Origin: Novosphingobium sp. ZN18A2 | Lineage (GTDB): Bacteria; Pseudomonadota; Alphaproteobacteria; Sphingomonadales; Sphingomonadaceae | DNA: 64,000 nt | Assembly (NCBI RefSeq): GCF_036784765.1 | Contig: NZ_CP136651.1 | Coordinates: 2,480,001-2,544,000 of the forward strand | Reading direction: 5' to 3' | In this document: positions 47,353-58,582 of the stretch, in pieces | How the letters are laid out: every line of letters starts with the position of its first letter | Numbering within the stretch: position 1 is the stretch's first letter | The notes under the pieces: model-generated | Databases searched by the model: none | The model's input: the letters and a program-made list of their open reading frames with translations, nothing else | Told to the model about the DNA's origin: nothing | Program-made: the position numbers and the translations under genes

Positions 47353-47841
47353 TCAATCGCCGGTGATGCAGGCCAGGTCGTGATAGGCGCCGCGGAAGAA
47401 GGTCAGCGGGGTTCCCGCCGCGCCCTTGCCCAGCGCTTCCACCGCGCCCACCGCCAGGTAGTGATCGCCGACCTCGACCACGCGCTCTATCGTGCAGTCC
47501 ACCCAGGCGAGCGCGTCTTCCAGCAGCGGCATGCCCGAGGGGCTGTGCCCATGCGCCAGCTCAGCGAACTTGTCCTCTCCCCGCGCGGCGAAGCGGCGGC
47601 ACAGTTCCAGCTGGTTCGATCCCAGCACGTTCACGCAAAAGCGCCCGGTCGCCTCTATCAGCGGCCAGCTGCCCGATCCCTTGTCGGGGAAGAAGCCCAC
47701 CAGCGGCGGATCGAGCGAGATCGAGGTGAACGTGCCCACCACCAGGCCAAAGCGGTTCCCCGCCTCGTCCGACGCGGTGATCACGCACACGCCGGTGGGA
47801 TAGCAGCCAAGCACTTCGCGGAAGACGAGCGGGTCGATCAT
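47353..47841 (-). CDS. flavin reductase family protein
   Basis: A 162-residue protein of the flavin-reductase (FMN-binding split barrel) type. Visible blocks: FREVLGCYPTGVCVITA, GLVVGTFTSISLDPPLVGFF, RFCVNVLGSNQLELCRRFA and the motif GDHYLAVGAVEAL with the family's GxHxxxxGxV pattern. It probably supplies reduced FMN or FAD to a monooxygenase partner, which is not adjacent unless the next gene uses it. It is 73 bp downstream of the CmcJ-like gene, same strand. Confidence 0.85.
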   Translation of the reverse strand: MIDPLVFREVLGCYPTGVCVITASDEAGNRFGLVVGTFTSISLDPPLVGFFPDKGSGSWPLIEATGRFCVNVLGSNQLELCRRFAARGEDKFAELAHGHSPSGMPLLEDALAWVDCTIERVVEVGDHYLAVGAVEALGKGAAGTPLTFFRGAYHDLACITGD

Positions 47842-47914
47842 CGCCCGCCTGCCTGTCCGTTAAGGCGCGCGCCGTCAACCCGCGCGGCGGCGCACTCCCC
47901 GGATCGCGGCCGCC

Positions 47915-48826
47915 TTATTCGAAGAATGCGATGCAGCGCACTTCGATGGAGTGGCGCGTCCTGGTATCGGGCAGGCTGGTATCGTGGAACGCGGTGTGCG
48001 GGCAGCGCCAGGTTACCGAATGGTCGCTGTCCTGGAACTTGAACAGCAGCGCGTCGCCCGCGTCCATGTTCGAGAAATACCACCAGCGGTGCGCGGGATC
48101 GTGCCGGAAGATCGATGCCGCGATCATCTGGTCCTCTCCCTCCACCGGCGCGGTGAGCGCATCGCCTTCGGGGAATTCGTCCACCACGAACAGCGTATTG
48201 CTCGCCTCTGTCCCTTCCTTCACGCTGCGCCCGTCGCACACGGCCAGCGGCCAGTCCTGCGGGCCGGGCGAGAAGGTGCGCCAGAACGAAAAGCAGATAT
48301 AGCGGCTGTATCCCGGCCCCTGCGGAAAGGCATCGGCATAGATCCGCTCTGCCGCGCGCTTTCCGGTGATCACGTTGTAATCGACGTGCGCCTCGCCCGC
48401 CGGGGGCTGGATTCCGCCGGAGTGCTGGTAATTCTCCGTCTTTTCCCCCGCCCGCTGCGAAAGATCGGCCGAGGTGCGGATCATCCACCCCTGCGCCGAC
48501 ACGCACGATGCGCCGGTAAGCGCCTTCACCGCCGCTTCCGTTTCGGCGAGGTATTTCGCGTCCACGTCTGCCTTGTCGTTGAAATCGGTCACCGCGCTTT
48601 CGTGCCGCGCGATCATGAAGCCGTGGGTATCCAGCGTGAAGTGATCGCGGATCGGCATCCCGTCACGCACCACCATTTCATAATCGAAATAGTCGCCCGT
48701 GTTCATTTCCGCGCCCTGCTTCACATAGCGGCGCGTTACATAATCGTCCGGCCCCAGATAGCGGATCAGCGCCGGCGCCTGGCGGGCGGTTTCTTCCACG
48801 TCGCGGGGTTCAAGCTGGGTGGCCAT
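47915..48826 (-). CDS. CmcJ/NvfI-family oxidoreductase
   Basis: A 303-residue protein with the family layout: RYLGPDDYVTRRYVKQGAEMNTGDYFDYEMVVRDG, a central AHVDYN (His-x-Asp pair suggestive of iron binding), GYSRYICFSFWRTFSPGPQDWPLAVCD, and WWYFSNMDAGDALLFKFQDSD with a final RCPHTAFHD. The family is related to GA4 desaturase/CmcJ, 2-oxoglutarate-type oxygenases in secondary metabolism. The substrate is unknown. A palindrome typical of TetR operators is 61 bp upstream. It is followed by the flavin reductase gene. Confidence 0.8.
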   Translation of the reverse strand: MATQLEPRDVEETARQAPALIRYLGPDDYVTRRYVKQGAEMNTGDYFDYEMVVRDGMPIRDHFTLDTHGFMIARHESAVTDFNDKADVDAKYLAETEAAVKALTGASCVSAQGWMIRTSADLSQRAGEKTENYQHSGGIQPPAGEAHVDYNVITGKRAAERIYADAFPQGPGYSRYICFSFWRTFSPGPQDWPLAVCDGRSVKEGTEASNTLFVVDEFPEGDALTAPVEGEDQMIAASIFRHDPAHRWWYFSNMDAGDALLFKFQDSDHSVTWRCPHTAFHDTSLPDTRTRHSIEVRCIAFFE

Positions 48827-48886
48827 GCGCGTTCGTCCTTCTCCCGTGGCCGGGCGAATCCACTGCGCGCCGGCCTTTCGTCAGCG

Positions 48887-48904
48887 TTTACACGTTTGTG
48901 TAAA
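48887..48904. promoter_or_regulatory. TTTACAC palindrome, TetR-type operator
   Basis: TTTACAC-GTTT-GTGTAAA is a perfect 7-bp inverted repeat with a 4-base centre. It lies 61 bp upstream of the CmcJ-like gene and 105 bp upstream of the divergent gene at 49009. Its form fits a TetR-family repressor site; no tetR gene is nearby. Confidence 0.7.
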
Positions 48905-49008
48905 TCGCGTCCATACCGAGAAATCGCACATCCGGAAATCGCTGTCCTACACGCCCCGCTTCGGTGCAGGCTCCCCGGCCCTTCCCCGTCTATCATGGAG
49001 CCCCGGCC

Positions 49009-49731
49009 ATGACGATCGACAAGCGCCGCAAGCCCGCGGCCAAGGGCACCCTGCCCGATTTCACCCCCGTCCCGCGCCAGTGCAAGCGGCATGACGGCTG
49101 GACGCCCGAACGCCAGCGCGGCTTTATAGAGGCGCTGGCCGATACCGGCAGCGTGAAGGCCGCCGCGCACGCGGTGAACATGACGCCCGAAGGCGCTTAC
49201 CTGCTGCGCCGCCACCCGCAGGGGAAAAGCTTTCGCAAGGCGTGGGAGGCCGCGCTGGCGCTGGGCGTGATGCAACTGGAAGACATCGCCATGCAGCGGG
49301 CGCTTCATGGCGTGGAAGTGCCGGTCTATTCCTATGGCAAGCTGGTGGGCAACCGCGTGGTGCATAACGACCGGCTGCTGATGTTCATGCTGCGCAACCG
49401 CGCCCCCGCCCGCTTTGCGGCGGACGCCCGCCCCACCAGCGGCAGCATGGGCAGCCCGCACGCGACAGAGCTTTCGCGGCTGAAGCGCAAGTGGCGCAAG
49501 GAATGGCAGGCCGAACAGGACGAGCGCGCGCGCGAGGAAGATGAGGCCACCACCGACGAGATCGACGCCAGGCTGGACGCGATGCGCGCCGACTGGCTTT
49601 CCGCCATGTCCCCGCGCACCCGCGCCGCCTATGACGCGTTCTGCCGCATAGAAGCCGAAGAACGCCCCGCCCTCCCCGCGCCCGATGCGGGCGGAGCGGA
49701 TGGCGATGAAGGTGGGGAAGATGGGGAATGA
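49009..49731 (+). CDS. HTH-type protein, phage small-terminase-like
   Basis: A 240-residue protein from the ATG at 49009 (MTIDKRRKPAAKG). RHDGWTPERQRGFIEALADTGSVKAAAHAVNMTPEGAYLLRRHP is a helix-turn-helix resembling the DNA-binding part of phage small terminases and related proteins. FRKAWEAALALGVMQLEDIAMQRALHG is a helical continuation. The C-terminus is highly charged (KRKWRKEWQAEQDERAREEDEATTDE) and ends in acidic repeats. Such proteins are frequent in sphingomonads without phage neighbours. Function unknown. Confidence 0.65.
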   Translation: MTIDKRRKPAAKGTLPDFTPVPRQCKRHDGWTPERQRGFIEALADTGSVKAAAHAVNMTPEGAYLLRRHPQGKSFRKAWEAALALGVMQLEDIAMQRALHGVEVPVYSYGKLVGNRVVHNDRLLMFMLRNRAPARFAADARPTSGSMGSPHATELSRLKRKWRKEWQAEQDERAREEDEATTDEIDARLDAMRADWLSAMSPRTRAAYDAFCRIEAEERPALPAPDAGGADGDEGGEDGE

Positions 49732-49776
49732 GCGTGGGGATGCCGGCGATGAGGGATCGCGGGGACGTGGAGCAAG

Positions 49777-50643
49777 CTAGTCCTTGAAACAGTTTTCGCG
49801 ATGCCACGCCAGAAACTGCGGATGCGGGCGTTCCGCTTCGCGCGTAGGCGCGAGGGCTTTGCCCGAGCGATTTATCATCGCTTCGACACTGGGCCGGTCG
49901 TTGACCTGCCGCGAGATCAGAATATCGAGGTTATCCGACAGGCTGATGAGCCCGCGATCGAACATCCAATGCGCCGTGCCGGACAAGGCGAGGCCATTTC
50001 GGACGCTGTCCGGCCCGCCCTGCTCGACCGGACGGATGTGCGCTGCTTCGGCTTCTGCTCTGCCGCCACCGTTGATGAGCTTCCAGCCAGTTACCGCACA
50101 CCGCTTGTCATAAGCATTGAGCACAGCGCGCCGAAACGCGCGGTCTCTGAACGGACGGCTGACGAGCGATTGAACAATGGGGCGCTCGATTTCGAAAGGC
50201 ACACGCTCGTCATGCAATCGGTCAAACGGTTCAAGTTCGCCGGTGCGCGGCAGCGTGTCATCTTCGGGCAGTCCCAGCGCGATTATGCGCGCGAAATCAG
50301 AGTTCGACAGCGGACGCACCGCAGCTTGCTGATTGGCCAAATCCCGTTCGACAGGTTCACCATCCACCACATGCGGGACAGTTGGTGAGAACGGCAGATA
50401 ACTGCCATCTTCGATCGAGGCGCGGAAGTGATCCGACTTGTCAGGATCGGGGATGATCTGCTCAACCTTCGCCACGGCGAAGAAGCCTTTGGACTGTGGG
50501 ACCTTCACCGGCTCGCGATACACGATCCAATCGCCGACCATTTGCTTGGCGCGGCTGAGGTAGATCTTCGGGAACTGGTAGCGCACTTCGGGAATGTCGT
50601 CGTAGATCGACCCATCCTTATGCATGAAAACGCCGAAGACCAT
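49777..50643 (-). CDS. HNH endonuclease with N-terminal reader-like domain
   Basis: A 288-residue protein; I use the ATG at 50643 (MVFGVFMHKDG), since 50661 needs TTG. The C-terminal part has an HNH_2-type nuclease: YDKRCAVTGWKL, AEAAHIRPVEQGGPDSVRNGLALSGTAHWMFDRGLISL, with the catalytic His in AHI and Asn/His later. The N-terminal 130 residues (YQFPKIYLSRAKQMVGDWIVYREP, KGFFAVAKVEQIIPD) look like a PUA/SRA-type fold seen in modified-base readers, by analogy only. This layout suits a modification-dependent restriction enzyme. It opens an AT-richer block that also has a DNA methyltransferase-like gene. Confidence 0.75.
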   Translation of the reverse strand: MVFGVFMHKDGSIYDDIPEVRYQFPKIYLSRAKQMVGDWIVYREPVKVPQSKGFFAVAKVEQIIPDPDKSDHFRASIEDGSYLPFSPTVPHVVDGEPVERDLANQQAAVRPLSNSDFARIIALGLPEDDTLPRTGELEPFDRLHDERVPFEIERPIVQSLVSRPFRDRAFRRAVLNAYDKRCAVTGWKLINGGGRAEAEAAHIRPVEQGGPDSVRNGLALSGTAHWMFDRGLISLSDNLDILISRQVNDRPSVEAMINRSGKALAPTREAERPHPQFLAWHRENCFKD

Positions 50644-50785
50644 TTGATCGCTTTCGTTCAATTCCTAGCGGATGCACCGCAAAACAACCAACACAACCCT
50701 AATATTGCTAGTTTTTCTTGACAATGACATTCAACACAAGGCTTGATCAAAGCAATAGCAAGTAGATTGGAGTGGCAAACTGAAT

Positions 50786-51106
50786 ATGCGAAAATTCGGT
50801 CCTTTCCATCGCAAAGAAAGCCCTACTCAGACGCATAAAGTCGCCGTCAAGCAGACGCAATCTTCTGAGGTTTGGGGAGCGACACCTAAAAACGGCGGCA
50901 TGGTCCCAACCGTGCAAGCGTATCCTGGTATGCTGCCAGCTTGCAGAGGTGTAGAGTTCACCACCGACATATCCATTCACCCTGGTTCTTGCCCCATAGA
51001 AGCGAGATGGTACCTTGGCATCACCCTTGGGGTAGAGGAGCGAAGAGATTCAGCAGGCGAAATCTATGCGTGCATTCCGGCAGATGTCGTGAATAAGCAG
51101 CCATGA
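50786..51106 (+). CDS. unknown protein, first gene of a coupled pair
   Basis: A 106-residue protein from the ATG at 50786 with GGAG 13 bases upstream. The ordered part is LPACRGVEFTTDISIHPGSCPIEARWYLGITLGVEERRDSAGEIYACIPADVV, which looks like a small beta-rich domain with three cysteines. The N-terminal 45 residues are polar. No family recognised. The stop overlaps the next gene's start (ATGA, 51103-51106). Codon use is less GC-biased than in the core genes around it. Confidence 0.5.
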   Translation: MRKFGPFHRKESPTQTHKVAVKQTQSSEVWGATPKNGGMVPTVQAYPGMLPACRGVEFTTDISIHPGSCPIEARWYLGITLGVEERRDSAGEIYACIPADVVNKQP

Positions 51107-51783
51107 AAAAGAATGAACAAGCTGTCCATCGGCAGCCGATCCCTTGCCTTGAGGACGTAATCCCTCAAGCCATCTTGTGGCGGACAATATATTGCTTTGC
51201 CCTTGACCCCGAACGTTGCGAGGATGAATTGGACCAATTTCATGGCGCATCGTTTACAATCGGAAATCAAATTTCTTTTGACCTTAGGCATTACGATGGC
51301 CATCCGGAATCAACGGTCACCATTTACCTTCCCATCGAGACTCGCGCCAACGAAGAAATCGCGGAGGCCGTAGATGTGGTGCTCACCGGCCTTGAAGTTC
51401 CCGAAACCGGAGTAGCGTGGCGCCGCGGAGAAGACTTCGAATTCGGGAAGTTGCCACGCAGGGCCGAAGATAGACTGCGTGAATCTGAAGCTCGCCTTCT
51501 TGCCTTAAAAATAGCAGCGGAATGCAAAAATTTTGAGGCTACGACAACTTATATCAAAAATAGAATTCCAGAAATTGTCCCTCTCACCGAGAAGGATTTG
51601 GAACAGTCAAAAAGTCGTCCTCGAGAGAAGCTTTGGCAGCAAATTGTCGGAAACGTTATATCTCACTCCGGAACTTCAAAAAGTATTTTTGCACGCGGCT
51701 TTGCCACTCGAACAAATGAGGGCATTAGAGTGACCAAAGCGGGAATTAATTATCTAAAAAGCGTAGGGTTTCTATTCTCATGA
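51103..51783 (+). CDS. unknown protein, second gene of a coupled pair
   Basis: A 226-residue protein starting at the overlapping ATG at 51103. Residues 1-110 (FHGASFTIGNQISFDLRHYDGHPESTVTIYLP) look beta-rich; residues 115-170 are helical and charged (RRAEDRLRESEARLLALKIAAECKNFEATT); the C-terminus ([18 protein letters not shown]) has a winged-helix feel. No known family. Its end overlaps the convergent methyltransferase-like gene by 34 bp. It belongs to the AT-richer block and was probably acquired with its neighbours. Confidence 0.55.
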   Translation: MKKNEQAVHRQPIPCLEDVIPQAILWRTIYCFALDPERCEDELDQFHGASFTIGNQISFDLRHYDGHPESTVTIYLPIETRANEEIAEAVDVVLTGLEVPETGVAWRRGEDFEFGKLPRRAEDRLRESEARLLALKIAAECKNFEATTTYIKNRIPEIVPLTEKDLEQSKSRPREKLWQQIVGNVISHSGTSKSIFARGFATRTNEGIRVTKAGINYLKSVGFLFS

Positions 51784-52390
51784 TCGTAGCGGGCTTTATA
51801 CCCTAGCGGAATCCATTTTAGTTCTGTTGAGCCTATACTCTCTTTGTCCCAAACAAACCATGCGTACGCCGTTGTGCCAGAACCTCTCTTTTCAGCATTT
51901 GCTGGGTAAAATGTAATCCGTTCGCTGAATACCCACACTCGCGTCGGCGGAGTTTTTAAAAAAATCGTCTTTTGCCGATTTGCTCCTTCCAAAAAGGCTA
52001 GACGAAGCAACAAGGCAAATTTCCGCCGTGTTAATTGGAGCGATTTAGCCACAAACCCTTCGGCCGCGTTGAAAGGCGGATTGGTTATTATATTATCGAC
52101 TTCCACATCTGTTTTCAAAAAATCTATGCCCGTAGTACCAAATCCTCGATCATAAAGGTCTGTTGCCCTGACACGATGGCCAGCTGCCTCAATTACCCGA
52201 GCCATCGTCCCATCGCCGCATGCAGGTTCCCAAATTTCTCCGTCAAACTTCTCATTGTCCACTAGTGCGAAAGTTGCCCATGGTGGAGTTGGATAGAAAT
52301 CGGGACCGTCGAGATCAGCGAAACGCTTCGTTGCAGGCTTAGGCGCTCCCTGCAAGTTGTAGGTCTTGTCGATTGAATGCCCGGTTTTGT

Positions 52391-52394
<4 letters not shown>
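51750..52394 (-). CDS. adenine-specific DNA methyltransferase-like protein
   Basis: A 214-residue SAM-dependent methyltransferase of the N6-adenine type. FYPTPPWAT is the motif X region, [18 protein letters not shown] is motif I for SAM binding, and [12 protein letters not shown] is motif IV (NPPF catalytic loop). [15 protein letters not shown] and [11 protein letters not shown] are typical of phage-type small methyltransferases. There is no clear target-recognition domain. The start is GTG at 52394, overlapping the lepA stop (GTGA). With the HNH nuclease it could form a defence unit, but they are not adjacent and the pairing is an inference. Confidence 0.85.
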
Positions 52395-54208
<1,814 letters not shown>

Positions 54209-54407
54209 CGAATGTCTTTGCGAAGGTCACGGCGCCCCTGCGCCCTTGCCCCGCCGTTAGACGCTTGCAGCCGCCCTGTCAGCCCACCTTACACCCTCCC
54301 CCGCAACTTGCCGCAATGCGCCTTGCCGCTTTTGCCGCACATGCGAACATGATAGGCGCACCCTGCGCCGATTCACCGGCACGCAATTGCAACACGGGGA
54401 CAACCGG

Positions 54408-55247
54408 TTGAACCGGCCATCACCAAACTATCGAACAATAGGTGTCACCGGCCGCCGCATCCGCATCGGGGAATGGGGTCCGGCGTCGCACCAAGACGCT
54501 GGATCGGCGTTTCGCCCCCTGCTGCTACTCAACGGTATCGGCATCAACATGGAACTGGTCGAGCCGTTGGCGCTTGCCCTTCCCGAAAGGCGCGTCATCA
54601 GTTTCGACATGCCCGGCATCGGAGGATCGCCTGATCCGATCTTTCCTTACACCATGGCGTGCATGGCGCTCACCTGCTCCGCCTTGCTGGACCGGCTCCG
54701 CATCGCCAAGGCGGATGTCCTGGGAATAAGCTGGGGCGGCGCACTGGCGCAGCAATTCGCTTTCCAGCACCGCAGCAAGACAGGCAGCCTGGTTCTTGCC
54801 GCCACTGGCCCCGGCGCGACAATGGTGCCCGGCAACCCCAAGATGCTTAGCCATCTGGCCGACCCGCGGGAATACACGGTGGAGCGAACGTTGAAGCGCA
54901 ATCTGGCGATGCTTTATGCAGGTGGCGGAAGCGGCGGAGAATCCTTCTCCATCAATGCGATACGAGCGCCCACCCCTTTGGGTTGGGCATGCCAGGTCGG
55001 GGCCTTCGCCGGCTGGTCCAGCCTGCCCTTTCTGCCGTTACTCGACGTTCCGACGATGGTCATGGCAGACGACGAGGACCAGATCGTTCCGCCGGTAAAC
55101 GCCAATATCCTGCACCAGGCGATTCCGGGCAGCAAGCTGGCGATGTTCAAGGGCGGCGGACACCTGTTCATGCTCTCGCAGATGGCCCGCTTCGTGGATT
55201 TGCTTCAGGACTTCCTTGACGAAAGTTCCACAGCCAAGACAGCCTGA
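54408..55247 (+). CDS. alpha/beta hydrolase, PHA-depolymerase-like
   Basis: About 279 residues from the TTG at 54408, seven bases after GGGGA; a TTG at 54387 would add seven residues. The oxyanion region LLLLNGIGINMELVEP, nucleophile elbow GISWGG, acid in MADDEDQIVPP and His in GGGHLFML form the triad. The overall sequence follows the intracellular poly(3-hydroxyalkanoate) depolymerase family (PhaZ of medium-chain type). It has no signal peptide. No pha cluster is in the window, so the substrate is uncertain. Confidence 0.8.
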   Translation: MNRPSPNYRTIGVTGRRIRIGEWGPASHQDAGSAFRPLLLLNGIGINMELVEPLALALPERRVISFDMPGIGGSPDPIFPYTMACMALTCSALLDRLRIAKADVLGISWGGALAQQFAFQHRSKTGSLVLAATGPGATMVPGNPKMLSHLADPREYTVERTLKRNLAMLYAGGGSGGESFSINAIRAPTPLGWACQVGAFAGWSSLPFLPLLDVPTMVMADDEDQIVPPVNANILHQAIPGSKLAMFKGGGHLFMLSQMARFVDLLQDFLDESSTAKTA

Positions 55248-55308
55248 CCCTTCCCTTTTGCGCACGCCTCTTTAGCATTGCAGCATCGCCGCTAGTCCGG
55301 GAGGGCCC

Positions 55309-56610
55309 ATGCTGCACATTGCGATCGTCGGATCCGGACCTGCCGGTTTCTATACTGCCGAAGCTGCCCAGAAGCAGTGGGGCGACGACGTTACCATCGA
55401 CATATTCGATATGCTGCCGGTCCCCTATGGCCTGATCCGCACCGGCGTTGCCCCCGATCACCAGTCGATCAAGGGCGTGGCCCGGCGTTTTGAAGCGACC
55501 GCCTGTTGCGAGAATTGCCGGTTCACCGGAAATGTCGCGATCGGCCGCGATGTGTCGATCGCCGAACTCCAGTCATTGTACGACGCGGTGGTGATGGCCA
55601 CCGGCGCGCCCAACGACAAGGTTCTGGATATACCCGGCGCGGACCTGAACAACGTGTTCGGAAGCGCCGCCTTCGTCGGGTGGTACAACGGGCACCCCAA
55701 ATTCGCCGAACTTGCGCCCGACTTTACCGGGGACACCGCTGTTGTCATCGGCATGGGGAACGTCGCGCTGGACGTGGCACGGATACTCGCAAAGACCACG
55801 GACGAGCTTACCGGCAGCGATATCGTCGCCCATGCCTTCGATGCGCTCAAGCAGTCGCGCATCCGCCGCATCGTAATCCTTGGGCGCCGCGGGCCGCACC
55901 AGATCATGATGACACCCAAGGAACTGGGCGAACTGGCGCGGCTGGAGCGGGCCAGCCCACGTGTCGACTTGCGCGACCTGCCGCCCGAAGGCGACGACGC
56001 GATGCTCGAGCCGGGACTGCGCAAATCGGTTACCCACTTGCGCAGCTTTGCCGCCATCCCCGAAAGCCACCATGCCGACATGGCGGTGGAGATCGACTTC
56101 GATTTCTTCGCCAGCCCGCGCGCCATTCTGGGAGATGGCAAGGTAGAGGCCGTCGAAGTGGAACGCACCGAAGTTAAGGCTGGCCGCGCGGTCGGCACCG
56201 GAGAAACATACAAGGCTCCGTGCAGCCTTGTGATCAGTTGCATCGGCTATCAATCGTCGCCCATCGCGGGCCTGCCGTTCGACGAGCGGGCGGGCCGTTT
56301 CGCAAGTGACGAGGGGCGAATCCTTCCGGGCCTCTATTGTGTCGGCTGGGCACGGCGCGGGCCTTCCGGCACAATCGGCACGAACCGGCCCGACAGCTTC
56401 CACGTGGTTGAACGCATGGCCGAGGATCTGCGCCCCTCGGGCAAGCGGGGTCGCGCCGGGTTTGACGAACTGGCGGCCAGCCGCGGGCTCGACCTGGTGA
56501 CGTTCGACGACTGGAAGCAGATCGAAAAGGCAGAGGAAGACCGCGCCCGAGACGGCGCCCCGCGCGAAAAGTTCGTCGACGTGGACGAGATGATCAAGGC
56601 GCGCGGCTGA
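55309..56610 (+). CDS. FprA-type ferredoxin-NADP+ reductase
   Basis: A 433-residue flavoprotein of the adrenodoxin-reductase/FprA group. The FAD site is VGSGPAGFYTAE; the NADP region has VVIGMGNVALDVARIL and LGRRGPHQ; C-terminal FAD contact is GLYCVGWARRGPSGTIGTNRPDS. DMLPVPYGLIRTGVAPDHQSIK is a family mark. It shuttles electrons between NADPH and a ferredoxin, probably for P450 or FeS biogenesis. The ferredoxin is not adjacent. Confidence 0.92.
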   Translation: MLHIAIVGSGPAGFYTAEAAQKQWGDDVTIDIFDMLPVPYGLIRTGVAPDHQSIKGVARRFEATACCENCRFTGNVAIGRDVSIAELQSLYDAVVMATGAPNDKVLDIPGADLNNVFGSAAFVGWYNGHPKFAELAPDFTGDTAVVIGMGNVALDVARILAKTTDELTGSDIVAHAFDALKQSRIRRIVILGRRGPHQIMMTPKELGELARLERASPRVDLRDLPPEGDDAMLEPGLRKSVTHLRSFAAIPESHHADMAVEIDFDFFASPRAILGDGKVEAVEVERTEVKAGRAVGTGETYKAPCSLVISCIGYQSSPIAGLPFDERAGRFASDEGRILPGLYCVGWARRGPSGTIGTNRPDSFHVVERMAEDLRPSGKRGRAGFDELAASRGLDLVTFDDWKQIEKAEEDRARDGAPREKFVDVDEMIKARG

Positions 56611-56707
56611 CGCCCGCCAAGGCGGCTTGCCCCCTATCCTATCACGTGATCTAATCGCGCGGTTAAATCAGGCCGCGCGAGTCGGTCGTTCGAGAGGAGA
56701 ACCCCAA

Positions 56708-58477
56708 ATGCCCGCTTACGACCTCATTATCCGGGGCGGCACGATCGTGGACGGCACCGGCGCGAACCGCTTCACGGGCGACGTTGCAATCAAGGACGGA
56801 CTGATCGCCGCGGTCGGACACGTAGATGGCGATGCCTCGCAGGAAATCGATGCGATCGGCAAGATCGTGGCGCCAGGCTTCGTCGACATTCACACCCACT
56901 ATGACGGGCAGGCGACCTGGGACGCGGAGATGGCACCGTCCTCGTGGCACGGCGTAACAACGGTCGTAATGGGCAATTGCGGTGTCGGCTTCGCGCCGGC
57001 AGCGCCAAACCGCCATGAATGGCTGATCGGCCTGATGGAAGGCGTGGAGGACATTCCCGGCACAGCGCTGGCTGAAGGCATGAAGTGGGACTGGGAGACC
57101 TTTCCCGAATACCTTGACGCGCTGGAACGCCTGCCGCGCACGGTGGACGTGGGTACGCACGTCCCGCATGGCGCGGTGCGCGCCTATGTGCTGGGCGACC
57201 GAGAACAGCCGGGCGCGGTGCCGACCGCCGAAGATATCGCCAGGATGGGTGATATCGTGGAAGAAGGCGTGCGCGCGGGCGCGCTGGGTTTTTCCACCAG
57301 CCGCACCGTGCTGCACAAGTCGGTCGACGGCGAGCTGGTGCCCGGCACGACAGCGACAGCGCAGGAACTCGTCGAGATCGGCCGCGCGATGGGGCGCGTG
57401 GGCCACGGCGTGTTCGAAATGGCAAGCGACCTCAAGCGTGAGTGGAACGAGTTCGACTGGATGGGCAAGTTGAGCCGCGAAACCGGGCTTCCGGTCACAT
57501 TCGCCGCGCTCCAGTCGATTGCCAAGGAGCTCCCGCTCGACGAGCAGATCGCAACGATGCGCGCCGAAAACGACAATGGCGCCAATATCGTCGCGCAAAT
57601 CGCGCTGCGCGGGAACGGCATCGTCATGGCCTGGCGCGGGACGGTGCACCCGTTCCGTTTCCGGCCGAGCTGGAATGAAATCGCGGACCTGCCCTGGGAA
57701 GCACAGAAGGCCAGGCTGCTGGACCCGGCATTCAAGGCAAGGCTGCTGGCCGAAGAGAACGACTTTTCCGAAGCCCCGCAAGACATCGTCGGCCTGCTGA
57801 TGGTGGTTGCGGGAGGCTGGACCATGCAGTTCGAAATGGACCCCGATTTCGACTATGAGCCCGGCGCGGACGCCAGCATAGCCGCGCGCGCGGCGGCGGC
57901 GGGCGTCTCGCCCGAGGAATACGCCTATGACCTGCTCTGCCGCGATGACGGCAAGGGCTTCATCTACCTGCCGATCCTCAATTACGCAGACGGCAACCTG
58001 GACTTCCTCGAAGCACTACAGATCAGCGACGACACGGTGAATTCGCTGTCAGACGGCGGCGCGCACTGCGGGACGATCTGCGATGCGGCCAGCCCCACGT
58101 TCATGCTCCAGCACTGGGTACGCGACCGCAAGCGCGGCGAAGGCAAGGCCGGCGGGCGCATCACCCTGGAAAACGCGATCAAGCGCCAGTGCCATGACAC
58201 CGCGCGGCTTTATGGGCTGGACGATCGCGGCCTGATCGCGCCGGGATACACGGCCGACCTGAACGTTATCGATTTCGACAATGTGAAGCTGGGCAAGCCG
58301 TGGCTGGCTTTCGACCTTCCGGCGGGCGGTAAGCGTCTGCTCCAGAAAGCCGAGGGCTATGTCGCGACGATCAAGTCGGGTGTCGTGACGTTCCGGAACG
58401 GCCAATGGACGGGCGAGACGCCCGGCGGCCTGATCCGCGGACCGCAACAGGTGCCCATGGCCGAAGCCGCCGAATAA
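56708..58477 (+). CDS. D-aminoacylase-like amidohydrolase
   Basis: A 589-residue amidohydrolase from the ATG at 56708, which follows GAGAGGAG. Metal-binding motifs are DIHTHYDGQ and the family's GNCGVGFAP (bridging Cys), then HVPHGAVR and the catalytic Asp in SDGGAHCG. The N-terminal [12 protein letters not shown] and C-terminal [13 protein letters not shown] halves form the beta sandwich. Related enzymes hydrolyse N-acyl-D-amino acids; this one is longer than the 480-residue D-aminoacylases. The substrate is not known. Confidence 0.85.
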   Translation: MPAYDLIIRGGTIVDGTGANRFTGDVAIKDGLIAAVGHVDGDASQEIDAIGKIVAPGFVDIHTHYDGQATWDAEMAPSSWHGVTTVVMGNCGVGFAPAAPNRHEWLIGLMEGVEDIPGTALAEGMKWDWETFPEYLDALERLPRTVDVGTHVPHGAVRAYVLGDREQPGAVPTAEDIARMGDIVEEGVRAGALGFSTSRTVLHKSVDGELVPGTTATAQELVEIGRAMGRVGHGVFEMASDLKREWNEFDWMGKLSRETGLPVTFAALQSIAKELPLDEQIATMRAENDNGANIVAQIALRGNGIVMAWRGTVHPFRFRPSWNEIADLPWEAQKARLLDPAFKARLLAEENDFSEAPQDIVGLLMVVAGGWTMQFEMDPDFDYEPGADASIAARAAAAGVSPEEYAYDLLCRDDGKGFIYLPILNYADGNLDFLEALQISDDTVNSLSDGGAHCGTICDAASPTFMLQHWVRDRKRGEGKAGGRITLENAIKRQCHDTARLYGLDDRGLIAPGYTADLNVIDFDNVKLGKPWLAFDLPAGGKRLLQKAEGYVATIKSGVVTFRNGQWTGETPGGLIRGPQQVPMAEAAE

Positions 58478-58485
58478 TCCTGTCA

Positions 58486-58510
58486 GGGGCGCGCAGCCGC
58501 TGCGCGCCCC
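58486..58510 (+). terminator. strong GC hairpin after the amidohydrolase gene
   Basis: GGGGCGCGCAG-CCG-CTGCGCGCCCC is a perfect 11-bp stem with a three-base loop, 8 bp after the stop. There is no T-run, so it may be a 3'-end stabilising hairpin instead of a full terminator. Confidence 0.65.
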
Positions 58511-58582
58511 GCCCGTCCATGCTACAGCACACGGCAGCATTGCCTGCCGGCAACCACCTTTTCTTCGGAGACCGTTTCCGCG

